A DNA stretch of 64,000 nt from Luteipulveratus mongoliensis. GTDB lineage: Bacteria; Actinomycetota; Actinomycetes; Actinomycetales; Dermatophilaceae. The stretch spans positions 1,116,001 to 1,180,000 of the forward strand of contig NZ_CP011112.1 in assembly GCF_001190945.1 (NCBI RefSeq), read 5' to 3'. This document shows positions 1 to 7,890 of this stretch, in pieces (the stretch's first letter is position 1; each line of letters opens with the position of its first letter). The notes beneath the pieces are model-generated. The model did not search any database and was not told where the DNA came from. It was given only the letters and a program-made list of their open reading frames with translations. Both the position numbers and the translations under genes were made by a program.

Positions 1-432
1 GGGCGGCAGTACGCGCAGCTTGCTCCAGTCGTCGACCGCGCGGGCCCGTGCCGCAAAGCTGGCGCTCAAGCGAGGGTTCTCCGCCACCTGCTCGCGGAGG
101 TACGCCGCACTCCACGGCCGACGCGCCTCACCTTCGAGAATCGTTGTGGCAGAAGCGTGTCCGATGATCTCGACGCCGTCCCAGGCGCACGCTCCCCAGG
201 TGTGGTCCCAGTGGTGATGCGTGTAGACCAGCCAGCGCGGCGATGGGAGCCCGGCCGCACGGAGGGCGCGCTGCACCTCGCGAGCAAGTGCAGGGCTGTG
301 GCCGGCGTCGACGACGACCGACCCACGCTCATCGGCAATGACGGCGACGGATCCACGGACGGCGTCCGGATCGGGGTCGTGTGGATACAGCCAGACCCGC
401 CCCGCGAGGTGCTGCAGCTCAACGGTCGGCAT
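1..432 (-). CDS. MBL-fold metallo-hydrolase, 3' end outside window
   Basis: The reading frame is open for 144 codons from an ATG at 432 to the window edge, so the C-terminus is missing. The visible part carries the zinc-binding signature THHHWDH at residues 71-77, diagnostic of the metallo-beta-lactamase fold, preceded by the usual VVVDAGHS strand-turn near residue 40. The start overlaps the 3' end of arsC by 14 nt, so it is translated as the last visible member of the arsenic-type operon. The substrate cannot be inferred; metallo-hydrolases do occur in actinobacterial ars operons, but a role in arsenic metabolism is inference. Confidence 0.85.
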   Translation of the reverse strand, partial: MPTVELQHLAGRVWLYPHDPDPDAVRGSVAVIADERGSVVVDAGHSPALAREVQRALRAAGLPSPRWLVYTHHHWDHTWGACAWDGVEIIGHASATTILEGEARRPWSAAYLREQVAENPRLSASFAARARAVDDWSKLRVLPP

Positions 433-829
433 TGAGCAGCTCAGCCATCAGGGTCTCGACACGGCGACGGATCTCGTCCCGGATCGGACGCACGGCCTCG
501 ACTCCCTTGCCAGCTGGGTCATCGAGCACCCAGTCCTCGTAGCGTTTGCCCGGATAGAACGGGCAGGTGTCCCCGCAGCCCATCGTGATGACCACGTCGC
601 TGTCCTGAACGGCCTGTGGTGTCAACACTTTCGGCGTCTCCGCCGTGATGTCGATGCCGACCTCACGCATCGCCTCGACGGCCGCCGGGTTGACCTGATC
701 AGCCGGCTCGGAGCCCGCCGATCGCACCTCGAGCGCGCCGGCGGACAGGTGCTGCAGGAACGCCGCGGCCATCTGCGACCGACCGGCGTTGTGCACGCAC
801 ACGAAGAGGACGGAAGGCATGTCGCTCAT
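419..829 (-). CDS. arsC: Arsenate reductase, low-molecular-weight phosphatase type
   Basis: This 136-residue protein has the LMW-phosphatase-like ArsC architecture: the CX5R phosphate loop C11-VHNAG-R17-S near the N-terminus, two further redox cysteines at 85 and 89 (GCGDTC), and the acidic loop DWVLDDP around 100-105. It would reduce arsenate to arsenite in the cytoplasm using thioredoxin or mycothiol. An upstream extension of the frame is possible, but the ATG at 829 puts the P-loop at the family position. It lies 10 nt after the flavoprotein gene and overlaps the downstream metallo-hydrolase start. Expression is probably controlled by the divergent ArsR. Confidence 0.93.
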   Translation of the reverse strand: MSDMPSVLFVCVHNAGRSQMAAAFLQHLSAGALEVRSAGSEPADQVNPAAVEAMREVGIDITAETPKVLTPQAVQDSDVVITMGCGDTCPFYPGKRYEDWVLDDPAGKGVEAVRPIRDEIRRRVETLMAELLNADR

Positions 830-839
830 TGTCTCCTGG

Positions 840-2165
840 TCAGGGGCGGCCGAGCCCGAGAGCCACCGGTTGCGGACCGGCGGTCGGAGCGCAGCAGCCG
901 CCATCACCGGACTCGGCGGCATCGAACAGGCCGGCGCCCCCGCAGACGCCCGTGTCGGGCAGCGTCAGCTCGACCTTCTGCGCCGACTCGAGGTCTCCGG
1001 CTAACGCGGCCGCGATCGAGCGCACCTGCTCGAACCCGGTCATCGCCAGGAACGTCGGCGCGCGCCCGTAGCTCTTCATGCCGGCCAGGTAGAGATCACC
1101 CTCGGGCTGCGCGAGAACGTCGTACCCGTGCGGTGTCACGCTGCCGCAGGAATGCAGGTTGGGGTCGATCTCGGCGGCCAGTCGCGGTGGCGCCTGCAGC
1201 CGTGCGTCGAGGTCGAGCCGCACCTCCGACAGGAATGACAGGTCCGGCCGATAGCCCGTCACGCAGACCACCTGATCGAGTCCCTCGATGGTCTGCCCTG
1301 CTGTGCCGATCAGCCGATACGACGGCCCGGTGGCCTCGATGGCAGCAGTCCGGAAGCCGGTGACGACCTCGATCCGACCGGCTGCGACCGCGTCCCTCAC
1401 GCGGGTGCCGAGCGCGCCTCGCGCGGGCAGCTCGTCCGCGTCACCGCCGCCGTACGACGCTCCCACCTCTCCCCGCCGCAGCACCCAGACGACACGGGAC
1501 TGGTCGGCGTACAGCGGGCCGTCGACGAGGGCGAGCAGCGACGTCAGCGCGGACGCACCCGAACCCACGACGGCCGTCGCGCGACCGGCGTACCGATCGT
1601 GATCGTTGGCCGGGTCAGGGACGCCGTAGGTGATGACGTCCGGGTGGATGCTCTCGCCTGACACCGGATATCCCTCAGCGCCAAGGGGATTCGGACGCCC
1701 GAGCGTTCCGCTGGCATCGATGACCGCGCGACCCTCGATCCGCTCGATCGCGCCATCGGCGCCCTGCACGTGGACGACGAACGGCAGATCCTCGCGGCCG
1801 GAGTCGACGATGAGGTCGCGGTCCTGGCGGGCCACGCCGACCACGGTCGCGTTCGTGACGATTCGCTCGCCGAGCTCTGCAGCGAGCGGCGCGAGATAGC
1901 GCTCGACCCACTCGACCCCTGTCGGGTAGGCGTCGCCGGCCGGTCGGGTCCAGCCCGTCGGAGCGAGCAGCTTTTCAGCGGCGGGAGACACCAGTTCGGA
2001 CCACGGCGAGAAGAGCCGCACGTGCCCCCAGGAACGTACGCCCGCAGCGGGCTCGGCGCCCGCCTCGAGCACGACGACCGGTTGGTCGCGCAGCACCAGC
2101 TCGGCTGCGGCGGCCAGGCCGATCGGTCCGGCTCCGATGACGACGACGGGTAGCGCGGCGTGCAT
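840..2165 (-). CDS. FAD/NAD(P)-dependent oxidoreductase of ars operon (ArsO-like)
   Basis: A 441-residue flavoprotein beginning with the dinucleotide-binding motif VVVIGAGPIGLAAAAEL directly after the start. A second nucleotide-binding glycine motif (AVVGSGASA) lies mid-protein, and CVTGYRPD is typical of flavin monooxygenase/thioredoxin-reductase-like enzymes. It is the first gene of the arsenic-type operon and is transcribed away from ArsR. The C-terminus carries an unusual cysteine-rich tail (GVCGGAG ... GGCCAP), which could bind metalloid; that is inference. Similar flavoproteins in ars operons are called ArsO, with poorly defined function. The ATG at 2165 is preferred because the dinucleotide-binding strand follows immediately. 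Confidence 0.85.
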   Translation of the reverse strand: MHAALPVVVIGAGPIGLAAAAELVLRDQPVVVLEAGAEPAAGVRSWGHVRLFSPWSELVSPAAEKLLAPTGWTRPAGDAYPTGVEWVERYLAPLAAELGERIVTNATVVGVARQDRDLIVDSGREDLPFVVHVQGADGAIERIEGRAVIDASGTLGRPNPLGAEGYPVSGESIHPDVITYGVPDPANDHDRYAGRATAVVGSGASALTSLLALVDGPLYADQSRVVWVLRRGEVGASYGGGDADELPARGALGTRVRDAVAAGRIEVVTGFRTAAIEATGPSYRLIGTAGQTIEGLDQVVCVTGYRPDLSFLSEVRLDLDARLQAPPRLAAEIDPNLHSCGSVTPHGYDVLAQPEGDLYLAGMKSYGRAPTFLAMTGFEQVRSIAAALAGDLESAQKVELTLPDTGVCGGAGLFDAAESGDGGCCAPTAGPQPVALGLGRP

Positions 2166-2178
2166 GGTGGCTCCTTGC

Positions 2179-2227
2179 ATTGACGAATGTCGATACAGAC
2201 TTGCTCATTGATTCGACACTTGTCAAT
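2179..2227. promoter_or_regulatory. Double ArsR-type operator between divergent genes
   Basis: Two arms, ATTGACGAATGTCGA (2179-2193) and TCGACACTTGTCAAT (2213-2227), are inverted copies of each other matching at 12 of 15 positions. Each arm is itself an imperfect dyad (ATTGAC/GTCGAT and TCGACA/TGTCAA). The pair fills the gap between the flavoprotein start (2165) and the ArsR start, so one regulator could block both promoters. Assignment to ArsR is by position. Confidence 0.7.
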
Positions 2228-2596
2228 ATGGTGCGCATGACCACAGCGACCCAGCCCTCGAAGGCCGCTTCGGACGACGCGTGCTGCTCGACGGCTTCCG
2301 AGGGCGGCCTGTCTGAGGAGGCTGCCGAGCAGGTCGCGAGCCTGCTCAAGGCGCTCGCCGACCCCGTGCGGCTGCGGCTGTACTCCGCCATCGCGGCGCG
2401 CGGCGAGGAGGTCTGCGTCTGCGACATCCCGGACGTCGGCGTCGCACAGCCGACCGTCTCCCACCACCTGCGCAAGCTGCGCGACGCGGGCCTCGTCGAC
2501 TGCGAACGCCGCGGGACGTGGGTCTACTACTGGGCCGTGCCCGAGGCGTTGAACGCCGCCCGAGACTTCATGAGCGGCAACGCGCCTGGCGCCTAG
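2228..2596 (+). CDS. arsR: ArsR/SmtB family arsenic-responsive repressor
   Basis: About 122 residues with a winged helix-turn-helix (LLKALADPVRLRLYSAI, then QPTVSHHLRKLRDAGLV). The metalloid-binding motif CVCD places cysteines at 63 and 65 at the edge of the recognition region, as in classical ArsR. An extra CC pair lies at 19-20 in the N-terminal tail. It should repress the divergent flavoprotein-arsC-hydrolase operon and itself until arsenite or antimonite binds. No Shine-Dalgarno is visible; the ATG at 2228 abuts the operator and 2237 is an alternative, so translation may be leaderless. Its stop overlaps that of the convergent HxlR gene. Confidence 0.93.
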   Translation: MVRMTTATQPSKAASDDACCSTASEGGLSEEAAEQVASLLKALADPVRLRLYSAIAARGEEVCVCDIPDVGVAQPTVSHHLRKLRDAGLVDCERRGTWVYYWAVPEALNAARDFMSGNAPGA

Positions 2597-3042
2597 GCCG
2601 ACAGATCGGGGAGGCCCTGCCGGTCGTCGTACGCCTCCCGCGCCTCCTGGACCTCGACGATCCGCTGCTCGGCCCAGCCGCGCACGGCGGCCATCGGAGC
2701 CTCGAGCGAGGCGCCGAGCTCGGTGAGGGCGTAGTCGACTGCGGGCGGTGTCTCCTCGTCGGCGTGACGCACGACGAGGCCGTCTCGCTCCAGTGATCGC
2801 AGCGTCTGGGTCAGCATCTTCTCGCTGACGCCCTCGACCCGGCGACGCAGCTCCCCGTAGCGCAGCGGTCCGTCGGCGAGTGCACCGAGGACGAGCACCG
2901 TCCAGCGGTCGGCGATCCGGTCGAGCACCTCACGTGCAGGGCAGCGCTCGGAGTACACGTTGGCCAGGTGGCCGTCAGGAAGCCGAGCCCGCGACGGCGT
3001 ACGAGATCCGGGCCGAGGGCGGGGAGGGCCGTACCTGGCCAT
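2593..3042 (-). CDS. HxlR family transcriptional regulator
   Basis: A 149-residue MarR-like winged-helix protein of the HxlR family, recognisable from CPAREVLDRIADRWTVLVLG, the wing region GVSEKMLTQTLRSLERDGLV and the ending VDYALTELG. The N-terminus is basic and proline-rich. The ATG at 3042 is chosen because a GAGG lies 8 nt upstream; the GTG at 3051 would overlap that ribosome binding site. The gene is divergent from a metallo-hydrolase gene, with a perfect inverted repeat (3188-3210) between them, so it probably regulates that neighbour. HxlR proteins often sense electrophiles or redox state; the effector here is unknown. Confidence 0.9.
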   Translation of the reverse strand: MARYGPPRPRPGSRTPSRARLPDGHLANVYSERCPAREVLDRIADRWTVLVLGALADGPLRYGELRRRVEGVSEKMLTQTLRSLERDGLVVRHADEETPPAVDYALTELGASLEAPMAAVRGWAEQRIVEVQEAREAYDDRQGLPDLSA

Positions 3043-3187
3043 GTCAGTCACCTCGAAGCTGCGGTCGCGAGAGCGGTTTCATTCGACGATACCGAGCGCC
3101 CTGAGGCCCATGAGCCTGACCTGGGGCACTGCCACCGACGAGCACCGACTTACAAGTGCGTACTGGTCGTCCGTCGTAACCAGGCGA

Positions 3188-3210
3188 AAACTGTTGGGAC
3201 ACAACAGTTT
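3188..3210. promoter_or_regulatory. Perfect inverted repeat, likely HxlR operator
   Basis: AAACTGTTG (3188-3196) and CAACAGTTT (3202-3210) are exact inverted repeats around a 5-nt centre, just upstream of the ribosome binding site GAAGGAGG (3214-3221) of the metallo-hydrolase gene. The position fits autoregulation and control by the divergent HxlR protein. Confidence 0.65.
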
Positions 3211-3226
3211 CGTGAAGGAGGCGCTC

Positions 3227-4111
3227 ATGACCGGGCCTGCGCGACGCGCTGACCTACAGGTTGGTGACACGACGGTGACCTACGTCCCTGACGGACATGG
3301 CTGGCTGGATCCGGCCGCAACGTTTCCGGCCAGCCAGCCGCACGGATGGGATGTGCACGACTCCTACCTGCGCGAGGACGGCCGATTCGTCGTCAGCATC
3401 GGCTCGTTCCTGATCCGAACGCCCGGTCATGCGGTGCTCGTCGACCTGGGCATCGGTGCCGTCGACTTCGAGGTCCCTGGGCTCGCGGAGTTCCACGGTG
3501 GCGAGCTGCTCGCCAACCTGGCCGCCGAAGGTCTGGCCCCTAGCGACATCGACACGGTGGTCTTCACTCACCTGCATCACGACCACGTCGGCTGGACCAC
3601 CAATCTCGCACCCGCTCCGAACGCGACGACCGAGCGGGCCCCCGACGGTCTGACCTTCCCAAGGGCGCGGCACCTCGTGGGCCGCGACGAGTGGACCCAC
3701 TGGCATGGGACCGATGACCCGGTTGGGCCGCATCCGCTCTGGGTCCAGGCTCCGCTGGAGGGTGTCGTGGAGCTGGTCGACGACGGCGACGTGGTGGCGC
3801 CCGGCGTCCGGGTGACGAGCACTCCCGGACACACGCCTGGTCACCTCAGTCTTCTGGTCGAGGATCCGGCCGAGCCGTCTCCGGGCGTTCTCGTGCTCGG
3901 TGACGTGATGCACAGCCAGGTCCAGGTTGCCGAACACGGATGGAGCTTCGTCTTCGACCACGACCCAGTGCTGGCCGGCAAGACGCGAGAGCGAGTCCTC
4001 GGGGAGGCGCAGGAGACCGGCGTACGCATCGCAGGAGGCCACTTCGCCGATCACGTCTTCGGGACGGTCCGTGCGGCGACCGCGACGCGCGCGTGGGCCG
4101 GGCAGCGCTGA
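3227..4111 (+). CDS. MBL-fold metallo-hydrolase (lactonase-like)
   Basis: A 294-residue cytoplasmic metallo-hydrolase. The zinc signature THLHHDH is at residues 114-120. The downstream metal ligands are seen in TPGHTPGHLSLLV, VLGDVMHS and GGHFADH. The overall layout resembles the AHL-lactonase/quorum-quenching branch, though the substrate is not determined. The ATG at 3227 follows a strong GAAGGAGG. The divergent HxlR gene and the perfect operator suggest it is induced by a small molecule that it may degrade. Confidence 0.9.
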   Translation: MTGPARRADLQVGDTTVTYVPDGHGWLDPAATFPASQPHGWDVHDSYLREDGRFVVSIGSFLIRTPGHAVLVDLGIGAVDFEVPGLAEFHGGELLANLAAEGLAPSDIDTVVFTHLHHDHVGWTTNLAPAPNATTERAPDGLTFPRARHLVGRDEWTHWHGTDDPVGPHPLWVQAPLEGVVELVDDGDVVAPGVRVTSTPGHTPGHLSLLVEDPAEPSPGVLVLGDVMHSQVQVAEHGWSFVFDHDPVLAGKTRERVLGEAQETGVRIAGGHFADHVFGTVRAATATRAWAGQR

Positions 4112-4200
4112 GGCCGTCGGTGGCGCTGCCTACGATCGAGGCCGTACGCCGCAGCCGCCTGCCGCTTCGGCGATCCGTCTCCGATGCCATGAGGTGCGCG

Positions 4201-4623
4201 ATGTCCGAACCCTTCTCCGTCCGAGTCGTGGTGCGCGGCTACGAGACCGACACTCAGGGCCATCTGAATCAGGCGGTCTACCTGCAGTACGCCGAGCACG
4301 CCCGGTGGATGATGCTCGAGGCGGGCGGTATCCGGCAGCGCGACCTGGTCGCTCGCCGCGTCGGGCCGGTCGCACTGGAGACCACGATCAGGTACCGACG
4401 TGAGCTGGTGGCCGGTGACGAGGTCGACGTGTCGTGTGCGTTCGTCTGGGGCGAGGGCAAGACGTTTCGGATGGACCAGCGTGTCGTCAAAGCCGATGGC
4501 ACCGTCGCGGCCGAGATCGCGGGAATCGGTGGCGTGCTCGACCTCGAGGCCCGCAAGCTGGTCGCCTCGCCGGCCGACGCCTTCCGCGAACTCGCTACTG
4601 ACCCGGCGATATTCAGCCTCTGA
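4201..4623 (+). CDS. Acyl-CoA thioesterase, hotdog fold (4HBT)
   Basis: A 140-residue single hotdog domain. The catalytic segment YETDTQGHLNQAVYLQYAEH (residues 14-33) has the Asp and the H-N pair used by 4-hydroxybenzoyl-CoA-type thioesterases, followed by the helix HARWMMLEAGG. It should hydrolyse an acyl-CoA in the cytoplasm; chain preference is not visible. TGAGG (4190-4194) sits 6 nt before the ATG at 4201 and decides the start over an in-frame ATG at 4189. It is 89 nt downstream of the metallo-hydrolase and convergent with the HAD gene. Confidence 0.9.
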   Translation: MSEPFSVRVVVRGYETDTQGHLNQAVYLQYAEHARWMMLEAGGIRQRDLVARRVGPVALETTIRYRRELVAGDEVDVSCAFVWGEGKTFRMDQRVVKADGTVAAEIAGIGGVLDLEARKLVASPADAFRELATDPAIFSL

Positions 4624-4626
4624 CCG

Positions 4627-5274
4627 TCAGCCAAGCGGCGCGCCGAGAACGATGTCTTTCAGCTCACGCAGAGTCTCGATGCGATAGCTGGCCCGCGAGA
4701 AGTCTTGCGAACTGGTGAAGTCGTTGTGGACGATGGCGCAGTCGATACCAGCTGCGACGGCGGAGCTCAGCCCTCTGGATGAGTCCTCGACGACCAGGGT
4801 TTCTTCGCTGGTGGCTCCGAAGCGCGTCAGGCCGGTCAGATAGGGCTCCGGGTGCGGCTTGGACCGCTCGTAGTCCTCGCGAACCAGGACGAAGTCCATG
4901 AAGGGTCTGATCTGGCGCTGCTCATGGATGAGGTCGAAGTCCGCCCGCTTAGCCGTCGTCACGATGGCCATCCGGACGTACGTCGACAGCTCGGCAAGGG
5001 CGTCGACGACGCCTTCGATCTCGATGGCTTCTGTCCGCAGATACTCCTGGTAGTAGTCGTTGCGGACCTCGCGCAGTCCGTCGATGACCTGTTCGTCAGT
5101 GCCGGCCGCCCTGGCTTGTGCCCATGTGCCCAACCCCTGGCTCATGTCGCGCAGGTACTGATCTTTGTTCAGGCTCATGCCGATGTCCGCCAGCGCGCGT
5201 TCGCCGGCCTTGTAGTACCAGTGCTCGGTGTCCACCAGAACGCCGTCGTGATCGAAGAGGACATACTTCTTCAC
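4627..5274 (-). CDS. HAD-superfamily hydrolase (phosphoglycolate phosphatase/beta-PGM-like)
   Basis: A 215-residue HAD phosphatase. Motif I is FDHDGVLVDTEH with nucleophile Asp8 and acid/base Asp10, followed by an alpha-helical cap of subtype C1, motif III ERSKPHPEPY and motif IV VVEDSSRG. It hydrolyses a phosphorylated metabolite of unknown identity. The start is a GTG at 5274 preceded by GGAGGGA. It overlaps the TetR stop by 4 nt (GTGA), so the two are translationally coupled and probably co-regulated. Confidence 0.9.
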   Translation of the reverse strand: MKKYVLFDHDGVLVDTEHWYYKAGERALADIGMSLNKDQYLRDMSQGLGTWAQARAAGTDEQVIDGLREVRNDYYQEYLRTEAIEIEGVVDALAELSTYVRMAIVTTAKRADFDLIHEQRQIRPFMDFVLVREDYERSKPHPEPYLTGLTRFGATSEETLVVEDSSRGLSSAVAAGIDCAIVHNDFTSSQDFSRASYRIETLRELKDIVLGAPLG

Positions 5275-5891
5275 TCTCGTGATCCCTCCTCGGAGAGAGA
5301 CTGCAAAATGCGCTGACAGCGCGCGGTCATGGTCGCGGCAGTCTCGTCGGGGTGATCGTGCCACCAGCGCATCGCGACCGCGAGGATCCCGAACCACAGG
5401 TGCGTCATCAGGGACTGGTCGAGCGGATCGCGGCGCCCGGCGGTCGACTCGGCGGTGCCGGCGAACCCGTACTCATTGAGTCGCCGCCGATATCGGGCGA
5501 CCAACGCGTGTGCGGAGGTCGACGCCGGGACCGACGCGTCGTAGATCAGCCCCCAGTCGTGGCGGTGCTCCTCGAGGCTGTCGAAGATCGCTCGAAGCGT
5601 CGTCAGGGCCCGCGTCGTCGTGGCGTCCGTCGCGACACTGGCCTCGGCGGCGCCGGAGACGGCCGTCACGAGCCGCTCGCCTGCGGCCCGCACGCACGCG
5701 GCGTACAGCTCGTCCTTGGAGCCGAAGTACTCGTAGATCAGCGGCTTGGAGATGCCGGCGGCCGCCGCGATGGCGTTCATCGAGACGTGCGCGTAGCCGT
5801 CGCGATCGAAGTGCGCGGCGGCCACCTCGACGATCTGGCCCTCGCGGACATCGCGAGGTACGCCCTTGGTCCCCGTTCCGCCGCGTGCCAT
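5271..5891 (-). CDS. TetR family transcriptional regulator
   Basis: A 206-residue TetR protein with an N-terminal helix-turn-helix (EVAAAHFDRDGYAHVSMNAI, then GISKPLIYEYFGSKDELY) and a C-terminal ligand domain. It is coupled to the HAD gene by a GTGA overlap. A dyad just upstream (5909-5929) recurs almost unchanged upstream of the carbonic anhydrase gene at 8327-8347, so this protein probably autoregulates and also controls that second operon. The ligand is unknown. Confidence 0.9.
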   Translation of the reverse strand: MARGGTGTKGVPRDVREGQIVEVAAAHFDRDGYAHVSMNAIAAAAGISKPLIYEYFGSKDELYAACVRAAGERLVTAVSGAAEASVATDATTTRALTTLRAIFDSLEEHRHDWGLIYDASVPASTSAHALVARYRRRLNEYGFAGTAESTAGRRDPLDQSLMTHLWFGILAVAMRWWHDHPDETAATMTARCQRILQSLSEEGSRE

Positions 5892-5908
5892 GGTCAGGCA
5901 CCCTAGCG

Positions 5909-5929
5909 AACTGACCGTGCAGTAAGTTC
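5909..5929. promoter_or_regulatory. Putative TetR operator, copy A
   Basis: The core ACTGACCGTGCAGTAAGT (5910-5927) is an imperfect 18-bp dyad. With one flanking A and the trailing TC, the match to the site at 8327-8347 is 20 of 21 positions. It sits 18 nt upstream of the TetR start and overlaps the MpaB-type oxygenase stop codon. Confidence 0.7.
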
Positions 5930-7157
5930 AGGGCCTGGTCAGGTTCGGCGAGGCCGGACCGACTCGTGGACGACGCCCGCCGAACTGGAGTCGATCGAGC
6001 CGTACGAGCGCCCGTGCCGCTCGGCGGTCGAGGCGATCCGTCCCGCCTGGCAGCCTGCCGATCAGCTGAAACCACATGAGATTGCTGGCAATTCGAAAGG
6101 CCGGGTACCACGGCGGTCGAACCGGTAGCCCGACGTCACGCATCCCGCTCGGACGGATGAGATGGGTGCCGAGGCTGAGTGCGCGTTCGCGTTGGAACCG
6201 GCGCCGCCACGACGTGGAGTCCGGGTAGTGGTCGGTCATCCCGATCAGCGCCGCGGCGAGGCTGCGGCTGTTGTGGTCGGGAGGCGGGTCGTTGGACAGC
6301 AGGTGATACGTCGCGCGCCGCCCGACGCGCTCGGTCCTCGGAAGCCATTGCTCGTCGACCCCCATCAGCCAGCCGACGTACGACCACAGGTGCATGATCG
6401 CCTTCGAGTCCTGCCGCGAGATCCGGACGCCGAGCAGCCGCGCGTGGATGAGGAACGTCGTGCTGAACGTCTGGATCGTGCTGGCCTGGTCGTACTGGTT
6501 GATCGGCACTCCGCGGTGGGTCCAGTCCCAGTCGTCCTGGCGCTCCAGTGCGTCGTTGACGAAAGCATGCATGAGGCGTACGTGCACGCTGAGTCTGAAT
6601 CCCTCACTGTCACGGGCCATTCCGCCGCCCGGCTCGGTGCACGCCAGCCACCACGCGCTGGTCTCGCCGACGCGACGCAGCGTCTCCGGTCCGTCCAGTC
6701 GACCAGTGCGAGCAAGAGGTTCGAGGGCGGCGGCCGACTGATAGCCACCGAGGAGTGACCCGTAGGCGAGGATGTCGCCCGCGTCCCAGCCGACTCGTCG
6801 TATGGCGGCGCCGGCCCTCAGCAGCAGCTCGTCATCGACCCAGTCCGGCCGCGACTCGACCCGCTCGAAGAACGCGGTCAGCTCCGGCGCCGGGTCCGGC
6901 ACGCTGCCGAGTCCCGTCGTGAGGGCCTGACGGAACTGCGCCATCGTGACGGTCTTGTCGTGGTGGATCGCCCGGGCGAGAGCCGCACCCAGCTCATCTC
7001 GCCGTACGAGGGCGTCCTGCAGCTCGTGGATCTCCTCGCTGGAGGGGCCGGCATCTCGGCCGACCAGCAGCCTGAACGGGCGTGCCACCCGCTCGCCCCA
7101 CTGCGGATCACAACGGAAGCGCGTGGGCACGGATGTCGCAGCCTGTGGGCAGGCCAT
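5928..7157 (-). CDS. Oxygenase MpaB/DUF2236 family (latex-clearing-protein-like fold)
   Basis: A 409-residue member of the DUF2236 family, which includes the haem-dependent latex clearing protein and fungal MpaB. The family signature GWDAGDILAYGSLLGGYQ lies roughly at residues 115-132. Conserved polar segments such as FSTTFLIHARLLG and HLWSYVGWLMGVDEQWLP follow. It is mostly helical without a signal peptide. The ATG at 7157 follows AGAGGAGG; in-frame extension upstream would run through the divergent promoter. A TetR gene diverges from it across a perfect palindrome, suggesting substrate-induced expression. Substrate and haem ligand are not established here. Confidence 0.85.
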   Translation of the reverse strand: MACPQAATSVPTRFRCDPQWGERVARPFRLLVGRDAGPSSEEIHELQDALVRRDELGAALARAIHHDKTVTMAQFRQALTTGLGSVPDPAPELTAFFERVESRPDWVDDELLLRAGAAIRRVGWDAGDILAYGSLLGGYQSAAALEPLARTGRLDGPETLRRVGETSAWWLACTEPGGGMARDSEGFRLSVHVRLMHAFVNDALERQDDWDWTHRGVPINQYDQASTIQTFSTTFLIHARLLGVRISRQDSKAIMHLWSYVGWLMGVDEQWLPRTERVGRRATYHLLSNDPPPDHNSRSLAAALIGMTDHYPDSTSWRRRFQRERALSLGTHLIRPSGMRDVGLPVRPPWYPAFRIASNLMWFQLIGRLPGGTDRLDRRAARALVRLDRLQFGGRRPRVGPASPNLTRP

Positions 7158-7188
7158 GGTTGCCTCCTCTCGCCGCCTCAAGGCTAAT

Positions 7189-7204
7189 ATGAGTAAATAC
7201 TCAT
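7189..7204. promoter_or_regulatory. Perfect palindrome ATGAGTA-AA-TACTCAT, TetR operator
   Basis: Seven-base arms are exact inverted repeats around AA, in the 71-bp gap between the oxygenase start (7157) and the divergent TetR start (7229). Such a site could control both genes. Confidence 0.75.
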
Positions 7205-7228
7205 GTTCTACTCGCGTTTGAGAAGGCG

Positions 7229-7846
7229 ATGTCCATGACCCAATATGCCCGAGTGGCACCGGTTCAGCGGCGGTCCAAAGCGATGACCGACACGCTCATC
7301 GACGCCACTGCTCGTGTTCTGGGTGACGTCGGCTATACCGGTGCCTCGACCAACCGCATCGCTGCGGAGGCCGGCGTGAGCGTCGGATCGCTGTACCGGT
7401 ACTTCTCCGACAAGGACGACCTGATCGGCAGCCTCCGTGAGCGGTCGAGCCGCTTGATGACCGATGCGCTCACCGAGGCTCTGGTGAGTGCGACCGGGCT
7501 CGAGCTCGGTCCAGGCGTACGGCACGTCTTGCAAGCGCTGGTGCAGCAGATCGATGAGCATCGCGCCGTGATCGGGGCGCTCGTGGACGAGATGCCACTG
7601 GGCGCACAGGGCAACGTGCTGCCCGAGATCGAGCGCCAGCTGAGCCAGTACGTCCGGCTCTTCGTCGTCCAGCACGCTCCGACGCTGTCCCGCGGTGAGG
7701 TCGACGCGCGGATATATCTGGCGCTAGGTATGGCGCTCAACTCCTGCCTGCGTATTGCGCTTGAGCTGCCTGACGGCCTGGACGCGGATCACCTGCTCGA
7801 CCTCACTGCTGAGCTGATGGTGGCCGCGCTGCTGCGCCCCGAGTAA
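7229..7846 (+). CDS. TetR family transcriptional regulator
   Basis: A 205-residue TetR protein with helix-turn-helix GYTGASTNRIAAEAGVSVGS followed by LYRYFSDKDDLI, and an all-helical C-terminal sensor domain. It is divergent from the MpaB-family oxygenase gene and likely binds the palindrome at 7189-7204. ATGs at 7229 and 7235 are both possible; GAGAAGG lies just upstream. The ligand is unknown; it may be the oxygenase substrate. Confidence 0.9.
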   Translation: MSMTQYARVAPVQRRSKAMTDTLIDATARVLGDVGYTGASTNRIAAEAGVSVGSLYRYFSDKDDLIGSLRERSSRLMTDALTEALVSATGLELGPGVRHVLQALVQQIDEHRAVIGALVDEMPLGAQGNVLPEIERQLSQYVRLFVVQHAPTLSRGEVDARIYLALGMALNSCLRIALELPDGLDADHLLDLTAELMVAALLRPE

Positions 7847-7890
7847 GACCAGCGGACGCTCGTCGGCGTCGGTCTCGATGGGGTCGGTCA

